A DNA stretch of 64,000 nucleotides from Archangium lansingense (GCF_026626635.1 NZ_JAPNKA010000001.1:9098501-9162500), one strand, 5' to 3'; positions 53,276 to 64,000 are shown, counted from the first letter of the stretch. The notes: generated by a model not told the origin, from the sequence alone. Translations and numbers: made by a program.

Positions 53276-56200
53276 TTACTTCCTCACCTGCACCTCCACG
53301 TCCGTACCTACCGCGACACGCAGCTCGCGGAGCTCGTCGGACGTGGCGAACAGCAGCAGTTCCTTCAGCTTCGCCTTCGGGGAGACCCGGAAGGCCGAAC
53401 CAGTCTCCCCCATCACCATCCGCTTGACAGGCTCGCACTCCCCCGCGGCGAAGAGGCCGGCACGTGCCGCCGTCAGCTCCGCGCCCTCGAGGTACTGACG
53501 CACATCCCCCGGCGTGGCCGTGGGCAGGTAGACGCGCGCCACCTTGGCCAGGGCCGCGCGGGCCGGCTCGCTGAAGGCCTTCTCCAGCACCCGGCGCTCA
53601 GCATCCACCAGCCGCGGGTCCACCGTGAAGCGCAGATTGGGCACCACCAGGCTCAGCGCCGCCTGCACCACGGCCTCGAGCCGCTCCGGGACCAGCCGCT
53701 GACTGAAGGCCAGCTCCGGACGCACCAGGGCGAGCGTCCGCCCCAGCAGGTAGTACGCCTCGCGCTGCCCCTGCTCCGCGAAGAAGCGTCCACCCGCGCG
53801 GATGCAGGCCGGGTGCGTCTGCAGCACCTCCACGTTGACGAGCGGATCCGGTGCCGGCTCGTTGGAGCGCTTCGCCATGTTCTCACGGCGGATCACCAGG
53901 TGCGGCGAGTACAGCTCCACCGCGTCCAGTCCGAACAGGCGCGCCACGTACCGGTAGTGCTGCACGTGGTACTCCTGCGCGCTCGCCAGGTCCACGCGGT
54001 GCTTCTTCGGGACAATCTGGTAGTTCTGGAAGGGCACCGCGTACAGGTGGCCCACCTGCACGAAGAGCAGCCCCATCAGCTCGGTGAGCGGCCCACGCAG
54101 CTTCGGGTGCAGCAGGTGCGTCTGCCACATCTGGTCCGAGAGCGGACGCTGGGCCACTTCCTTGCGCTTCGCGTAGGGCCCCAGCTTGGAGAGGATCTCC
54201 TTCTCGTCATCCCCCGCCTCGCCGAGCAGCCCCGCGACGGCCTGAGCCGCCATCCACGCGCCGTCGTAGTCCTTGCGCATCGCGGACAGGCGCACCAGCT
54301 GGGAGACGACCTTGCGCGGATCACCCGTGTTGGGCAGAGCGCGGCGGAGCGCGGCGATGGCCTCGTCCTCCTTGCCCGGAGAGGCCGCGGCCAGCTCGGC
54401 GTAGACCTCCTGCACCTGTGCGTCGTCCGGCAAGCCCTTGGCAACGACGCCGTAGGCCGCCACCGCGCCCTCCTGATTCTTCAGCACCTGGCGGTAGAGG
54501 TCACCCAACGCCCGCCACAGCCCCATGCGCGCACCGTGCGTATCGGGCGTCTTCGGCATGCGCCCGAGCATCTTCGCGTAGTTCTCCTCCAGCGCCTTCC
54601 ACTTGCTCGCGCCGCCCAGCATCGCCTCGAGGGCACTGAAGGCCTCGATGAAGCGATGATCCAGGTCCAGCGCCGTATTGAACGCCACGGCCGCGCCGTC
54701 CACGTCGCGCAGCTCGTCCCGGCGCAGCTCGCCGAGCGCGAACCACACCCGCTTCGCCTTATTGGGCTCGGCGGCCAGCGAGGGCAACCGGAGCATCCGC
54801 TCCAGCATGTCCGCAGCCTTCTGGCCCTGGCGCGTCTCACGCAGCAGCACGTAGAGCGCGTCCAGCACCTCGAGCGACTCCGGCAGCAGCTTGAGTGCGC
54901 CGGTATACGCGTCGATGGCCTGGTACGGGTCCTTCAGCTTCTCGCGCGCGAGCTGACCCAGCTCCAGGAAGACGCTCGCCTTGGCCTCTCCTTCCAGCAC
55001 GTTGGCGAGCTGCTGGCGGAGCTCGGCGGCCCGCTCCCAGCGGCGCCCCTGGTCCATCAGGGCCACCAGCGCACGCAGGGACGCCTCGTGGCTGGGGTCG
55101 ACGGCCAGCGCCTTCTCGAAGTGGTTCTGCGCGCGATCCGCCTGGTTCAGCTTCGCGTGGATGTCGCCGAGCTGCCAGTAGACCTCCACCACCTCCATGT
55201 CAGTGAGCTCTTCACGGTGGTGGATGAGGATGGTCTGGAAGATGCGCAGCGCGTCCTCGTAGCGATTCGCGTGCTGCACGAGCAGGTGGCCGTAGCCCTC
55301 GAGCACCGGCAGGTAGGTAGCGTCGAGGTCGTACGCCTTCTTGTACGAGTCAAGCGCCTTGTCGCGATTGCCCAGCTTGTCCGCCACGTAGCCCAGCCGG
55401 TACAGCTGGCGGCAGAGGTCCGCGGCAACCGCGGGGTCCTTCTCCGCGATGGCCTTCTCCGCCATCTTGCGCACGACGATGTCGAGCATCCGCTCGGCGG
55501 ACACCCAGTCCTCACGCGCGCTGTAGACGTCCGACAGCGGACGCGCCGCCTCAAGGCTGTCCGGGGCGTACTTGAGGGTCTCCTCGTAGTAGGCCGTCGC
55601 CGTCTCTGGATCGCCCTTCGTCTCGGCGTTGTAACGCGCCACCTCGAGCAGCGAGCGCGCCTTGGCCTCCGCGTCCTCGGTCTGCTGCGCCTCCTGGAGC
55701 AGCGTCTGCTCGTAGCCGACCCAGTCCTTCTCCTGCTCCTGGATGCCCTTGAGGGCGCCGATGCTGGGCAGGTGGCCCGGGTCGATGGAGAGGGCATTCT
55801 GGTAGGCCGCACGGGCACTGCCCGTGTCCATCAGCATGTCCTCGTTCATCTTGCCCATGCGGTAGTACAGATCCACCGCGTCGGGCGCGTTGCCCGCCAG
55901 CTGCGCCTCCTGCTGCAGCATCTCCAGGGCGTAGGGCCAGTTGCCGCTGCGCTCGTACAGCTTGCCGAGCGCGTGCAGCGCGGGCCGGCATCCGGGATCC
56001 ATGCTCAGCGCGTGGTGGTACGTGTTCACCGCCCGGTCCACCTGCTTGAGCTGCTGGTGGTAGACGTTGCCGATCTCCACGTACAGCTCGGCCTGCTCCT
56101 GCGTCGACGTGGCCAGCTGCAGCTGCCGCTCATAGGCGAGGACCAGGTCCTCCCACCGAGCCTGCATGCGCCGCAGGCGGATCAGCGTCTTGATGGCCTG

Positions 56201-59200
56201 CAGGTTCTGCGGATCGATCGCCAGCACGCCCTCGATGAAGGCGTCCGCGTTGGCCGGGTTCTGGTACTTGTCCTCCCAGATGCTCGCGGAGCGGAACATC
56301 ACCCGCACACGCTCGCGGTAATCGCTGATGACCTCGAGCATGCGCTCGTAGATGGCGAGCAGGTCCGCCGGCTGGTCCAGCTTCGTGTGCAGCCGCTCCA
56401 GCGACTCCAGCGCCTGGAGGTTGTACGGCTCGAACTCGAGCGCCTGCCGGAAGGCGGCCACCGCCGCCTCGTCGTCGCCGATGTCGCGCTCGTAGACGTT
56501 CGCCACCTCCACCTGGATGCGCGCCCGCTCCTCGACCGTCGCCGCCAGGTCACGCGTGCGGAGCAGCGTGGAGGCCACCTCCCGCCAGGCATTCTGCCGG
56601 CGGTAGAGCTCGGTGAGCACCCCCAGCGTCTCCGCGTCCGGCTCCAGGTCCAGCGAGCGCAGCAACGCACTCGCCGCCTCGTCCGGATCCCCCTGCTCCT
56701 CGAAGACGCGGGCGATCTCCCGAAGAATGCCCTTGCGCGCCTCAATGGAGCCGGCGGCCTCGAGCTTCTGCTCCAGCGCCACCACGTACTCGCGCTCGCG
56801 GCCGCGCCGCTGGAACATCCCCGCCAGCCCGTCGAGCGCCGTGGCGTTCGTCGGATCGAACTCGAGGATCTTCCGCAGCGCCGCCTCCGCCGCCTGCGGA
56901 TCGTTCAGCTTCAGGTCATGGACGCGCGACAGCGTGGCGTACATGCGCTCGGCCAGGGGACCGCGCGGCAGGGCGTCTGCCACCTCCTCGTAGACGGCGG
57001 CGAGCTCCTCGTGCGAGCCCGTCTCGTCGGCGAGCCGCTCCACTTCCTCGCGCAGCGTATCGTCCGACGCGTCGATCTGCAGCGCACGGCATAGCGCCAG
57101 GAAGGCCACGTCCTTCTGGCCGAGCCGCTGCTCCTGCACCCTCGCCAACTCCTTGAGGGTGGCCAGCTTCTCTTCTTCGGTGACGAGGTGCGGCAGGTAG
57201 CGATCCACCACCTGCGCGTAGGCACGCCAGTCGTTGTACGAACGGTAGAGTTCGCACACGCGCGCGTAAGCCGTGGGATTGGCCGGGTCGAGCTCCAGCA
57301 CCTTCTCCAGCGCACCGCCGGCCAGCTCGGGCTTGCTGCCCACGCCCGTCCACAGGTCCGCCACCGCGAACCACGTGGCCACCGCCTGCTCACGCTCCTC
57401 GGCCTGCTGGTGCACCTGCACCTTCAGCTCGAGCGCTCGCACCGCGTCGTTGTAGGCCCGCAGCGAGACGAAGAGCGTATGAACACGCTCCAGGTCCTCC
57501 ACCGCGTGGGGCTCCACTTCCAGCGCGCGGCGCGCCGCATCCAGGGCCTCCTCGCGGCGACCCATGCCCGAGAGCACCTCGGCCAGCCGCAGGCGCAGAG
57601 CCTTCACGCCCTCGGCCGACTCCTGCAGCGGGACGAGCCGCCGCAGGATGCCCACCAGCTCTTCCGCCTGCCCGGTCTCCTCGTAGAGCTCGCGCAGCGT
57701 GTCCAGCACGCCCCGGTGCCGCGCGTCGCGGTCCAGCGCGGCCTTGAGGTAGCTCACCGCCGCCTCGGGCTGCTTCAGCAGCCGGTACAGCACCCGGCCC
57801 AACCGCTCGTTGAGCCGCACCACCTCGCGCGGATCCAGCGTCTGCGCCAACCGGTCCGCCAGGAGCGTGCGCAGCTCCTCGTGCCGGCCCGACTTCTCGT
57901 AGAGGCCCTCCAGCGCCGTGAACGCCTGCTCGTTGCGGGCGTTCTTCGCCAGCAGCTCGCGGTACAGCTCGATGGAGCGGTCCAGATCCTCCAGTCCCTC
58001 GGAGGACACCTGCGCCATGCGCGTGAGGACACGCTCACGCTCCGGGCCGGTGACGCGCTCGGCCTGCAGCTTGAGGATGTTGTACAGCTTGTCGTGCGCG
58101 CCAGCCGCGTCGTAGATGCTCTCCAGCAGCCGCGCCGAGGCCAGGTGCCCCGGCTCCAGCATCAGCACCTGCTCGAACGCGGAGGCCGCGCGATCCATGC
58201 CGTCCAGCTTCTCCTGGACCAGCTGGCCCAGGCGGAAGAGGAAGCCGACCTTGTCCGCCGTCTCCTCCGCCGTGGAGGCAAGCGCCTCCAGCACGTTGGC
58301 CAGCTCCGGCCACGCCTCCAGCGCAACGTACAGCCGATCCAGCGCGGCCAGCGCCTTCTGCTGTGCCGCCGGATTCAGCGTGCGCGCGCGCTCGTAGTAG
58401 ACAACGGCGCGCTCGGGCTCCTGCAGGCGGGCCTCGAACACGTGGCCCAGCTTGAGGCACATGTCCGAAGCATCACGAGCCTCGGCCACTCGCGGCAGCG
58501 CATCCTCGTAGGCCACCACCAGTTCGTCGTACGAGCCGGCCGCGTCCGTGGCGTTCTCCAGCCGCCCGCGCAGCTCGCTGTCGTTCGGGTCCTCCTTGAA
58601 GGCCCGGAAGAGCGCCAGGAAGGTGAGCTCCGGCTCGCCCTGACTCTCGCGCAGCGTGGCCAGCTCGCTCAGCAGCGTCTTGCGCTCGTGCGCGTCCGGG
58701 GACACCCCCACCCGAGTCTCGATGAGCGACGCCAGCCGAGTCACATCCCCGCTCGCCCGGAAGGCGCGCAGCAGCGTCTCCACCGCGAGCAGGTTCTGCG
58801 GCTCGCGGTTCACCAGCGCCTCCAGCCGGCCCACCGCACCAGCATGGTTGGGCTGCAGCGAGAGCACCTCGCCGTAGAGCGCCAGCGCCCCGGCCTTGTC
58901 CAGCAGCTTCGTCTCGCGCAGCACCGCGAGGCGGAAGCGCAGCTCCAGCCCCTCCTCGGGCGTCACCAGCGCGATGCGGCGGGCCAGCACGTCCGCCATC
59001 TCCGGCCAGCGCTCCAGCTTCTGGCACAGGCCGTCCATCCGCGTGAGCGCGGCGGCGTCGTCCGGCTTCACGTCCAACAGGCGCCGCAGGGTGGCCAGTG
59101 CACCCAGCCCGTCCTGCAGCTTCTCCTCCTGGAGCACAGCGATCTGCAGCAACACCGAGGCGCGGCGGGCCGGCTCCTCGGCGCTCGTGAGCTGGCGGCG

Positions 59201-62200
59201 CAGCACCTCCAACAGCTCCTGCGGCGTGCCCGTATCGGCCACCAGCCGCGCCACGCTGTCGAGCGCGTCGGTGTCCGTAGGCCGCAGCGTCAGCACCTTG
59301 CGCCACGAGGCCAGCGCCTCGTCATCCTCGCCCAGGCGCGCCTGCAGCCGGGCCAGCGCCCGGTACAGCTCGGCACGCGCCGAGTCACTCGCCCGGGGAG
59401 CGATCTCCGAAAGGACAGCTGCGAACTCCTCGGCCGCTCCCGCCTTGTCCACCAGCGAGAGGCACAGCTCCAGCGTGCGCGCGTCGTCCGACGCGTCACG
59501 CAGCGCACGCGTGGCCGACAAGAAGGCCATCTCCGCGTTGTCCAGCGGGCCCGCGTACGTCTCCGCGATGCGGCGCAGGAGTACCGCACGCTCCTGGGGC
59601 ACCGGCTCGGCGGAGATGCGCGACTCCAGCATCTGCACCTGCTTGAGGTGGTCACCCACCGCAGCGAACACCGGCTCGAGCGCCAGCGCCGCTTGACCAC
59701 GCAGCGGGCTCTCCGAGCGCGCCATCTCCTCCAGCGCGCCCACCGCACCGGGGTGTCCCGCGCGGCGGCGGAGCACGTCCTGGTAGAGCGACAACGCTCC
59801 GCGCGGGTCATCCAGGCGGCTGAACTTCAGGCGGCCCAGGCGCACTCGCAGCTCGCTGCCCTCTTCCTGGGCGTTGCGTGCATCGGTGAGCTGGATCTCC
59901 CGTTCGATGTGCTGCGCCAGCTCCGGCCAGCGCTCCATCTGCGTCAGCACGCGGCCCAGCAGCTTGAGCGCGTTGGCGTCCTCGGGCCGACGCTCGAGAA
60001 TCTCGCGGTACGTCTGCGCCGCGAGCGCCTTGTCGGAGAGCGTCTCCTCGGCGAGGTGGGCCAGCTCGAAGAGCAGGTTCACCTGCGCGGGGACGGATGG
60101 CTCAGCCGCCACCTGCCGACGCATGGCCAGCGCCAGCTCGCGGTTGGCACCCGTGCGCCGATGCACGCGGGCGATGGACTCCAGCACTTGCTTGTTCTGC
60201 GGATCGCGCCGGCTGACCTCCTCCAACGCACGCACCGCCAGATCGTAGCGCTTGAGGCGCCCGTCGTAGATGGCCGCGAGCCGCCGCCACAGGTCGCCCG
60301 CCAGGGGCTCGGTGGCCCCGCGCTCGAGCTGATCCTCGTACGCCGCCGCCACCTCCTCGAAGGAGCCAGAGTCGGCCGCGAGCCGCTCCAGGTCATCGCG
60401 CACGCCGTCGTCCTGCGGGGCCTCGTTGAAGGCGCGCAGGCGCGCGGCGAAGGCGAGCGACGTCTGGCCCAGCGCCTCGCGCAGGGTGGCCACTTCCTGC
60501 ATGCGCTCCAGCCGCCGCGCGGGCGACATGACGGGCAGCAGCAGCTCCAGCACCTCCACCAGCTTCCGAGTGTCGTTGAGTCCGCGGTAGACGGGCTCCA
60601 GCAGCCGCGCCGCATCCACCCGCTGTACATCGAGCTGCAGCATGCGCTCCAGGCCCGCGACGGACTGCGGATCTCCTGGGACCAGTGCCAGCAGGTCGCG
60701 GTACGCGCTCAGCGCCTCGGCGGGGCTGCCCTCCTTCTCCAGCAGTTGTGCCCGGCGGAGGATGAAGCCGCGACGGGACTCGGCGTCCGTAGCCAGCTCG
60801 GAGAGCAGGTCCAACACGTCCGCCTGCTCCGAGAAGCGCCGCACCTTGGCGAACAGCTTGTCCAGCGCGAGCAGCCCGTCGGCATCCCTGCGGATGGCCA
60901 GTGCCGAGCGCCACGCCTCGATGGCCTTGGCGTCATCGCCCGCGGCGGCGTAGGCCTCACCGGACTTCACCAGCAGGGCGCGCCGGGCCTCGGGGTCCGT
61001 CGCCAGCGCCGACTGGGCGGCGTAGACCTCGGAGAGGCTCTTGGCGTTCTGCCCCCGCTCGTACAGGCGCGAGAGGGCCTCGAGTGCCTGCCGATCCTGC
61101 GGCGCGTCCTCGAGGATCTTCTTCCAGACGCCGGTGGCCTCCTCCGTCTGGCCGAGCTGCTCGCGCAGCTCCGCGGACCGGCGCAGCAGTCCGAGTGCCG
61201 AGACGTCGCCCTTGGGCAGATCGAACGCGGCCTCCTCGTACAGCTCGGCGAGCATCTCGTACGAGCCCGTCTCACGCGCGAGCCGCTCCAGCTCCGGTTG
61301 CTGGCCCTCGCGATCCAGGCCCTGCGAGAAGGCCTTCACCGCCGCCATGAAAGCAAGCGGAGGCTGCAGCATGTCCTGCTCGTAGATGCGGCGAATGTCC
61401 GCGGCGAGCTGCACCTTCTCCGCGCTGAGGGCAGAGGCCATACGCGCCTCGCGCAGCGCCACGCGGCGCTGATGATCTCCCAGCCGCGCGAGCACCGGGT
61501 CGAGCACCTCCAACGCCCCCGCGCTCAGCGGCACGGCGGCCTTGACCCAGTCCTCGAGCGCCGCACGGGCGCCAGGGTGGCCCGGGTCCTCGGCGAGGAT
61601 GCCCTGGTAGAGCTGGAGCGCGCCGTTGGGATCGTCCAGCCGGGTGCGCTTCAGCTCGGCGAGACGGAAGGAGACCTCGCGGCCCTGCGGGCTCTGTCCC
61701 TCCTGCGTGCGCCGCAGGCCGAGCGCCCACGCCAGGTCGCTCGCGCGGCCCAGCTCGTTGTAGAGGCGGTCCAGGGAGGCGGCGGCCTCGCGCTGGTGCG
61801 GATCCCGCTCGGCGATGGCGCGCCACGCGGCGGCGGCGCTCTCGGCGTCCTCCAGCTTCGACTCGTGCAGCAGGGCGGCGTCGCGCAGGTACGCGAGCTG
61901 CTCGGACAGCTCGGGCGCGGCTGCGGCGAGCTTCTCCAGCACCTCGGCGAGCGCGGCCCACTCCTCACCCGCGCGGTGCAGGCGCTGCAGGGCGCGCAGG
62001 CAGTCGAGGTTGCCCGGCTCCAGCACCAACAGCGCGCGGAGCGACTTCAACGCGGCGTCGCGATCGTCGAGCTTCTTCTCCTGGACCTCGGCCAGCTCGC
62101 GCAGCAGCCCGGCCTGGGCGGGACCCGCGGTCCCCTCCTCCGTCAGCTCGATGATGATTTCCGCGTAGGCATCCAGCGAGTCCGCGTCCTCGGCCGCCTG

Positions 62201-64000
62201 GCGCGCGGCGGCACGCAGGGGCATGTCACCCGGCGCCAGGCGCAGGGCCCGGGCCAGCGAGGCGAAGGCCAGCTCCGGCTGGCGCAGCTGCGTCAGGTGC
62301 ACCTGTGCGACTTGACGAAGCGCCAGCACCCGAGCCGCGTCGTCGCGCGCCACCTCAGCCAGCACGTCCAGCGCGGCCACCAGCTTGCGGTGATCCTTCG
62401 TCGCCTCGTAGGCGGGAATGAGTGCACGCGCGGCTTCCTCGCGCGCGTTGCCGTCGCCGAGCATCCCTTCGAGCGCGGCACGGGCATTCACGTCGGAGGG
62501 ACGCTGACGGAGGATGTCCGCGAAGCTGCGCACCACATCCGTGCGGTCGCCCGAGGAGTCCTGCAGCACCTGCGAGCGCTTGAGCGTCAGACGCGCCACG
62601 CGGTCCAGGTCGCCCGCGTCCTCCGCGAGCGCAATCTGCCGCGCGAGCACCTCACCCAGCTCCCGGTTGCGACCGGCCTTCTCATACAGCTCGGCCAGGC
62701 GAGGCAGATGACGCACCTCGTCCGCACCAGAGTGGATGGCCGCCTGGAGGGCCTCGGCGGCCTGCAGCGGCCGGCCCAGCCCGGCGTTGAGTTCCACGAG
62801 CTGCATCTGCAGCTCGACCTTCTCCGCCTTCGTGGCCGTGCTGATCCGCTTGCGCAGCAGGGCATCCGCGTCCGCCGCGCGCCCTGCCTTGCCGTACAGG
62901 TTGATCAGCCGACCGAGCACCTCGGGAGCCTCGGGCGCCCGCTGCAGCGCCGTCTCCAACGAGCCGATGGCCTCCGGGAGCGCCCCGGACTCCTCGGCCA
63001 GCTTCGCCGCCTCGGAGAGCAACTGCACCGCGAGCGCGGGGGCCTCCGCCTCGGTGGCCAGCGCCCTCAGCACGCGCACCAGCTCGGCGTGAGAGGAGAG
63101 ATCATGCGCCAGGCGCGCTGCCTCGGCGCGGTTCACCTCATCCGCGGGAGCCTCGCGCAGGGCCTTCACGCGCAGGTCGAAGGCAGCCCGGCCGTCAGCG
63201 AGCTGCTTCTCGTGGATATCGGCGATCTGGCCAGACAGCCGCTGACGCACCGCCGCGTCCTTGGTGGCCTCGAGCTGCTGCAGCATCGCGGACACCTGGC
63301 GCTGGTGATCGCCGCTGCGGCCGTAATGGCTGGCCAGCGCCTCGGCGATCTCCGGCGTACGCACACCGGCCGACGCGAGCTTCTCGAGCCCGCCCAGCAC
63401 CACGCCCGTGGCGACATTCTCCGCGAGTAGCTGGAGGAAGAAGCCCACCGCATCCTGCGGGCGGTTCAGGCGCTCGGCGTACAGACGGGCCTGACGCGCC
63501 GCCCAGTCGCTGCGCTCCACCTGCGTCTCGGCCAGCTTCGCCAGCTTGCCGGCCAGCGCCGCGGCCTCCTCGAACTTCGACAGCGCCACACACAGCGCCT
63601 GCAGGCGCCGCACGGGGGACGGGTCTTCCGGAGCGAGCTTCACCAGCTCGCGCACCATGGGCTCCAGCTCGGCCGGAGCCGCTCCGGTGGCCTCACGCTT
63701 GGCGATCTCCCCTTCCAGGCGCAGCTTCGGGTCATCCGCGAGCGCGGCGGCGGACCGGAGCGACTTCACCGCTTCCAGCGCGGCGCTGTCACCCGGAGCG
63801 CGTGCGAGCACCTCCCGCCAGGCCGCCTCAGCGCCCGCCGGGTCCGCCAGCGTGCCCTGGAGCAGTTGCGCAAGGTGCCGCCAGAGCGAGAGGGCCGCCT
63901 CGGGGGGCGCCACCGCGACCGCCTTCCGCAGCGCCACCGCGAGCGCGGGCTCCGCATGGGCCTTGCCCGCCTGCTCCATCACGGAGTCCAGCAGCATGGG
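53276..64000 (-). CDS. gltI: Giant TPR protein GltI (AgmK) of the gliding machinery, 5' truncated
   Basis: The frame is open to the right edge, so at least 3574 residues are present and the start lies beyond the window. The protein is a nearly continuous array of TPR-like helical hairpins, recognisable by recurring motifs such as ALxxYxxxLxxxP, LExLY and LxxDPxN at roughly 34-40-residue spacing. A distinct non-repeat domain of about 300 residues closes the C terminus (LYAVPFQNYQIVPKKHR to the stop). Length, repeat type and position directly upstream of gltJ match Myxococcus AgmK/GltI, a large scaffold I recall as cytoplasmic and part of the focal-adhesion complex. The rest of the glt operon (gltF, G, H) is expected to the right. 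Assignment rests on architecture and synteny from memory. Confidence 0.85.
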   Translation of the reverse strand, partial: PMLLDSVMEQAGKAHAEPALAVALRKAVAVAPPEAALSLWRHLAQLLQGTLADPAGAEAAWREVLARAPGDSAALEAVKSLRSAAALADDPKLRLEGEIAKREATGAAPAELEPMVRELVKLAPEDPSPVRRLQALCVALSKFEEAAALAGKLAKLAETQVERSDWAARQARLYAERLNRPQDAVGFFLQLLAENVATGVVLGGLEKLASAGVRTPEIAEALASHYGRSGDHQRQVSAMLQQLEATKDAAVRQRLSGQIADIHEKQLADGRAAFDLRVKALREAPADEVNRAEAARLAHDLSSHAELVRVLRALATEAEAPALAVQLLSEAAKLAEESGALPEAIGSLETALQRAPEAPEVLGRLINLYGKAGRAADADALLRKRISTATKAEKVELQMQLVELNAGLGRPLQAAEALQAAIHSGADEVRHLPRLAELYEKAGRNRELGEVLARQIALAEDAGDLDRVARLTLKRSQVLQDSSGDRTDVVRSFADILRQRPSDVNARAALEGMLGDGNAREEAARALIPAYEATKDHRKLVAALDVLAEVARDDAARVLALRQVAQVHLTQLRQPELAFASLARALRLAPGDMPLRAAARQAAEDADSLDAYAEIIIELTEEGTAGPAQAGLLRELAEVQEKKLDDRDAALKSLRALLVLEPGNLDCLRALQRLHRAGEEWAALAEVLEKLAAAAPELSEQLAYLRDAALLHESKLEDAESAAAAWRAIAERDPHQREAAASLDRLYNELGRASDLAWALGLRRTQEGQSPQGREVSFRLAELKRTRLDDPNGALQLYQGILAEDPGHPGARAALEDWVKAAVPLSAGALEVLDPVLARLGDHQRRVALREARMASALSAEKVQLAADIRRIYEQDMLQPPLAFMAAVKAFSQGLDREGQQPELERLARETGSYEMLAELYEEAAFDLPKGDVSALGLLRRSAELREQLGQTEEATGVWKKILEDAPQDRQALEALSRLYERGQNAKSLSEVYAAQSALATDPEARRALLVKSGEAYAAAGDDAKAIEAWRSALAIRRDADGLLALDKLFAKVRRFSEQADVLDLLSELATDAESRRGFILRRAQLLEKEGSPAEALSAYRDLLALVPGDPQSVAGLERMLQLDVQRVDAARLLEPVYRGLNDTRKLVEVLELLLPVMSPARRLERMQEVATLREALGQTSLAFAARLRAFNEAPQDDGVRDDLERLAADSGSFEEVAAAYEDQLERGATEPLAGDLWRRLAAIYDGRLKRYDLAVRALEEVSRRDPQNKQVLESIARVHRRTGANRELALAMRRQVAAEPSVPAQVNLLFELAHLAEETLSDKALAAQTYREILERRPEDANALKLLGRVLTQMERWPELAQHIEREIQLTDARNAQEEGSELRVRLGRLKFSRLDDPRGALSLYQDVLRRRAGHPGAVGALEEMARSESPLRGQAALALEPVFAAVGDHLKQVQMLESRISAEPVPQERAVLLRRIAETYAGPLDNAEMAFLSATRALRDASDDARTLELCLSLVDKAGAAEEFAAVLSEIAPRASDSARAELYRALARLQARLGEDDEALASWRKVLTLRPTDTDALDSVARLVADTGTPQELLEVLRRQLTSAEEPARRASVLLQIAVLQEEKLQDGLGALATLRRLLDVKPDDAAALTRMDGLCQKLERWPEMADVLARRIALVTPEEGLELRFRLAVLRETKLLDKAGALALYGEVLSLQPNHAGAVGRLEALVNREPQNLLAVETLLRAFRASGDVTRLASLIETRVGVSPDAHERKTLLSELATLRESQGEPELTFLALFRAFKEDPNDSELRGRLENATDAAGSYDELVVAYEDALPRVAEARDASDMCLKLGHVFEARLQEPERAVVYYERARTLNPAAQQKALAALDRLYVALEAWPELANVLEALASTAEETADKVGFLFRLGQLVQEKLDGMDRAASAFEQVLMLEPGHLASARLLESIYDAAGAHDKLYNILKLQAERVTGPERERVLTRMAQVSSEGLEDLDRSIELYRELLAKNARNEQAFTALEGLYEKSGRHEELRTLLADRLAQTLDPREVVRLNERLGRVLYRLLKQPEAAVSYLKAALDRDARHRGVLDTLRELYEETGQAEELVGILRRLVPLQESAEGVKALRLRLAEVLSGMGRREEALDAARRALEVEPHAVEDLERVHTLFVSLRAYNDAVRALELKVQVHQQAEEREQAVATWFAVADLWTGVGSKPELAGGALEKVLELDPANPTAYARVCELYRSYNDWRAYAQVVDRYLPHLVTEEEKLATLKELARVQEQRLGQKDVAFLALCRALQIDASDDTLREEVERLADETGSHEELAAVYEEVADALPRGPLAERMYATLSRVHDLKLNDPQAAEAALRKILEFDPTNATALDGLAGMFQRRGREREYVVALEQKLEAAGSIEARKGILREIARVFEEQGDPDEAASALLRSLDLEPDAETLGVLTELYRRQNAWREVASTLLRTRDLAATVEERARIQVEVANVYERDIGDDEAAVAAFRQALEFEPYNLQALESLERLHTKLDQPADLLAIYERMLEVISDYRERVRVMFRSASIWEDKYQNPANADAFIEGVLAIDPQNLQAIKTLIRLRRMQARWEDLVLAYERQLQLATSTQEQAELYVEIGNVYHQQLKQVDRAVNTYHHALSMDPGCRPALHALGKLYERSGNWPYALEMLQQEAQLAGNAPDAVDLYYRMGKMNEDMLMDTGSARAAYQNALSIDPGHLPSIGALKGIQEQEKDWVGYEQTLLQEAQQTEDAEAKARSLLEVARYNAETKGDPETATAYYEETLKYAPDSLEAARPLSDVYSAREDWVSAERMLDIVVRKMAEKAIAEKDPAVAADLCRQLYRLGYVADKLGNRDKALDSYKKAYDLDATYLPVLEGYGHLLVQHANRYEDALRIFQTILIHHREELTDMEVVEVYWQLGDIHAKLNQADRAQNHFEKALAVDPSHEASLRALVALMDQGRRWERAAELRQQLANVLEGEAKASVFLELGQLAREKLKDPYQAIDAYTGALKLLPESLEVLDALYVLLRETRQGQKAADMLERMLRLPSLAAEPNKAKRVWFALGELRRDELRDVDGAAVAFNTALDLDHRFIEAFSALEAMLGGASKWKALEENYAKMLGRMPKTPDTHGARMGLWRALGDLYRQVLKNQEGAVAAYGVVAKGLPDDAQVQEVYAELAAASPGKEDEAIAALRRALPNTGDPRKVVSQLVRLSAMRKDYDGAWMAAQAVAGLLGEAGDDEKEILSKLGPYAKRKEVAQRPLSDQMWQTHLLHPKLRGPLTELMGLLFVQVGHLYAVPFQNYQIVPKKHRVDLASAQEYHVQHYRYVARLFGLDAVELYSPHLVIRRENMAKRSNEPAPDPLVNVEVLQTHPACIRAGGRFFAEQGQREAYYLLGRTLALVRPELAFSQRLVPERLEAVVQAALSLVVPNLRFTVDPRLVDAERRVLEKAFSEPARAALAKVARVYLPTATPGDVRQYLEGAELTAARAGLFAAGECEPVKRMVMGETGSAFRVSPKAKLKELLLFATSDELRELRVAVGTDVEVQVRK

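Noticed and set aside
57188..63430. A 2080-codon open frame on the plus strand, and another of about 1298 codons at 53198-57094
   Set aside because: Both are antisense to gltI. The translations are low-complexity His/Arg/Leu/Gln-rich with no domain; they arise from strong third-position GC bias.

Overview
The window is high-GC bacterial chromosome and almost certainly comes from a myxobacterium of the Cystobacter/Archangium/Myxococcus group. The evidence is the pair of adventurous-gliding genes gltJ (agmX) and gltI (agmK) at the right end, the zinc-ribbon/GYF/AgmX protein architecture, the abundant exported lipoproteins and the very large NRPS locus. The organism call is inference; no rRNA, tRNA, CRISPR array, IS element or phage gene was seen.

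Bases 1-42392 are one long plus-strand biosynthetic locus: a giant NRPS (5' end outside the window), a cytochrome P450, a second giant NRPS (about 6700 residues), a CmlA-like diiron beta-hydroxylase, a small exported barrel-like protein, an exported M28 metallopeptidase, a second small barrel-like protein, a second CmlA-like hydroxylase and an MbtH protein. A convergent gene follows (42445-43551), of the 4-hydroxyphenylpyruvate dioxygenase family but with features of 4-hydroxymandelate synthase, the first enzyme of 4-hydroxyphenylglycine (Hpg) synthesis. Reading the A-domain pocket residues against GrsA gives a ten-residue order: X(D) - Hpg-like or unknown - Asn - Gly - Asn - X(D) - aromatic - X(D) - Hpg-like or unknown - Phe-like. 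The first residue is inferred from sequence identity to the later X modules. No thioesterase is present; the assembly line ends in a divergent epimerase-derived domain. Modules are mosaic near-copies of one another, and five A domains carry an in-frame palindromic repeat.

Bases 43552-50829 are ordinary and accessory genes: ffh (signal recognition particle GTPase), a lipoprotein with a probable seven-bladed propeller, a divergent RelA/SpoT-synthetase-like protein, an exported MORN-type repeat protein and a cysteine-rich lipoprotein, separated by clear hairpin terminators.

Bases 51053-64000 (minus strand) carry gltJ and the 3' part of gltI, components of the focal-adhesion gliding machine. Very long open frames antisense to the NRPS genes and gltI are high-GC shadows and are not annotated.
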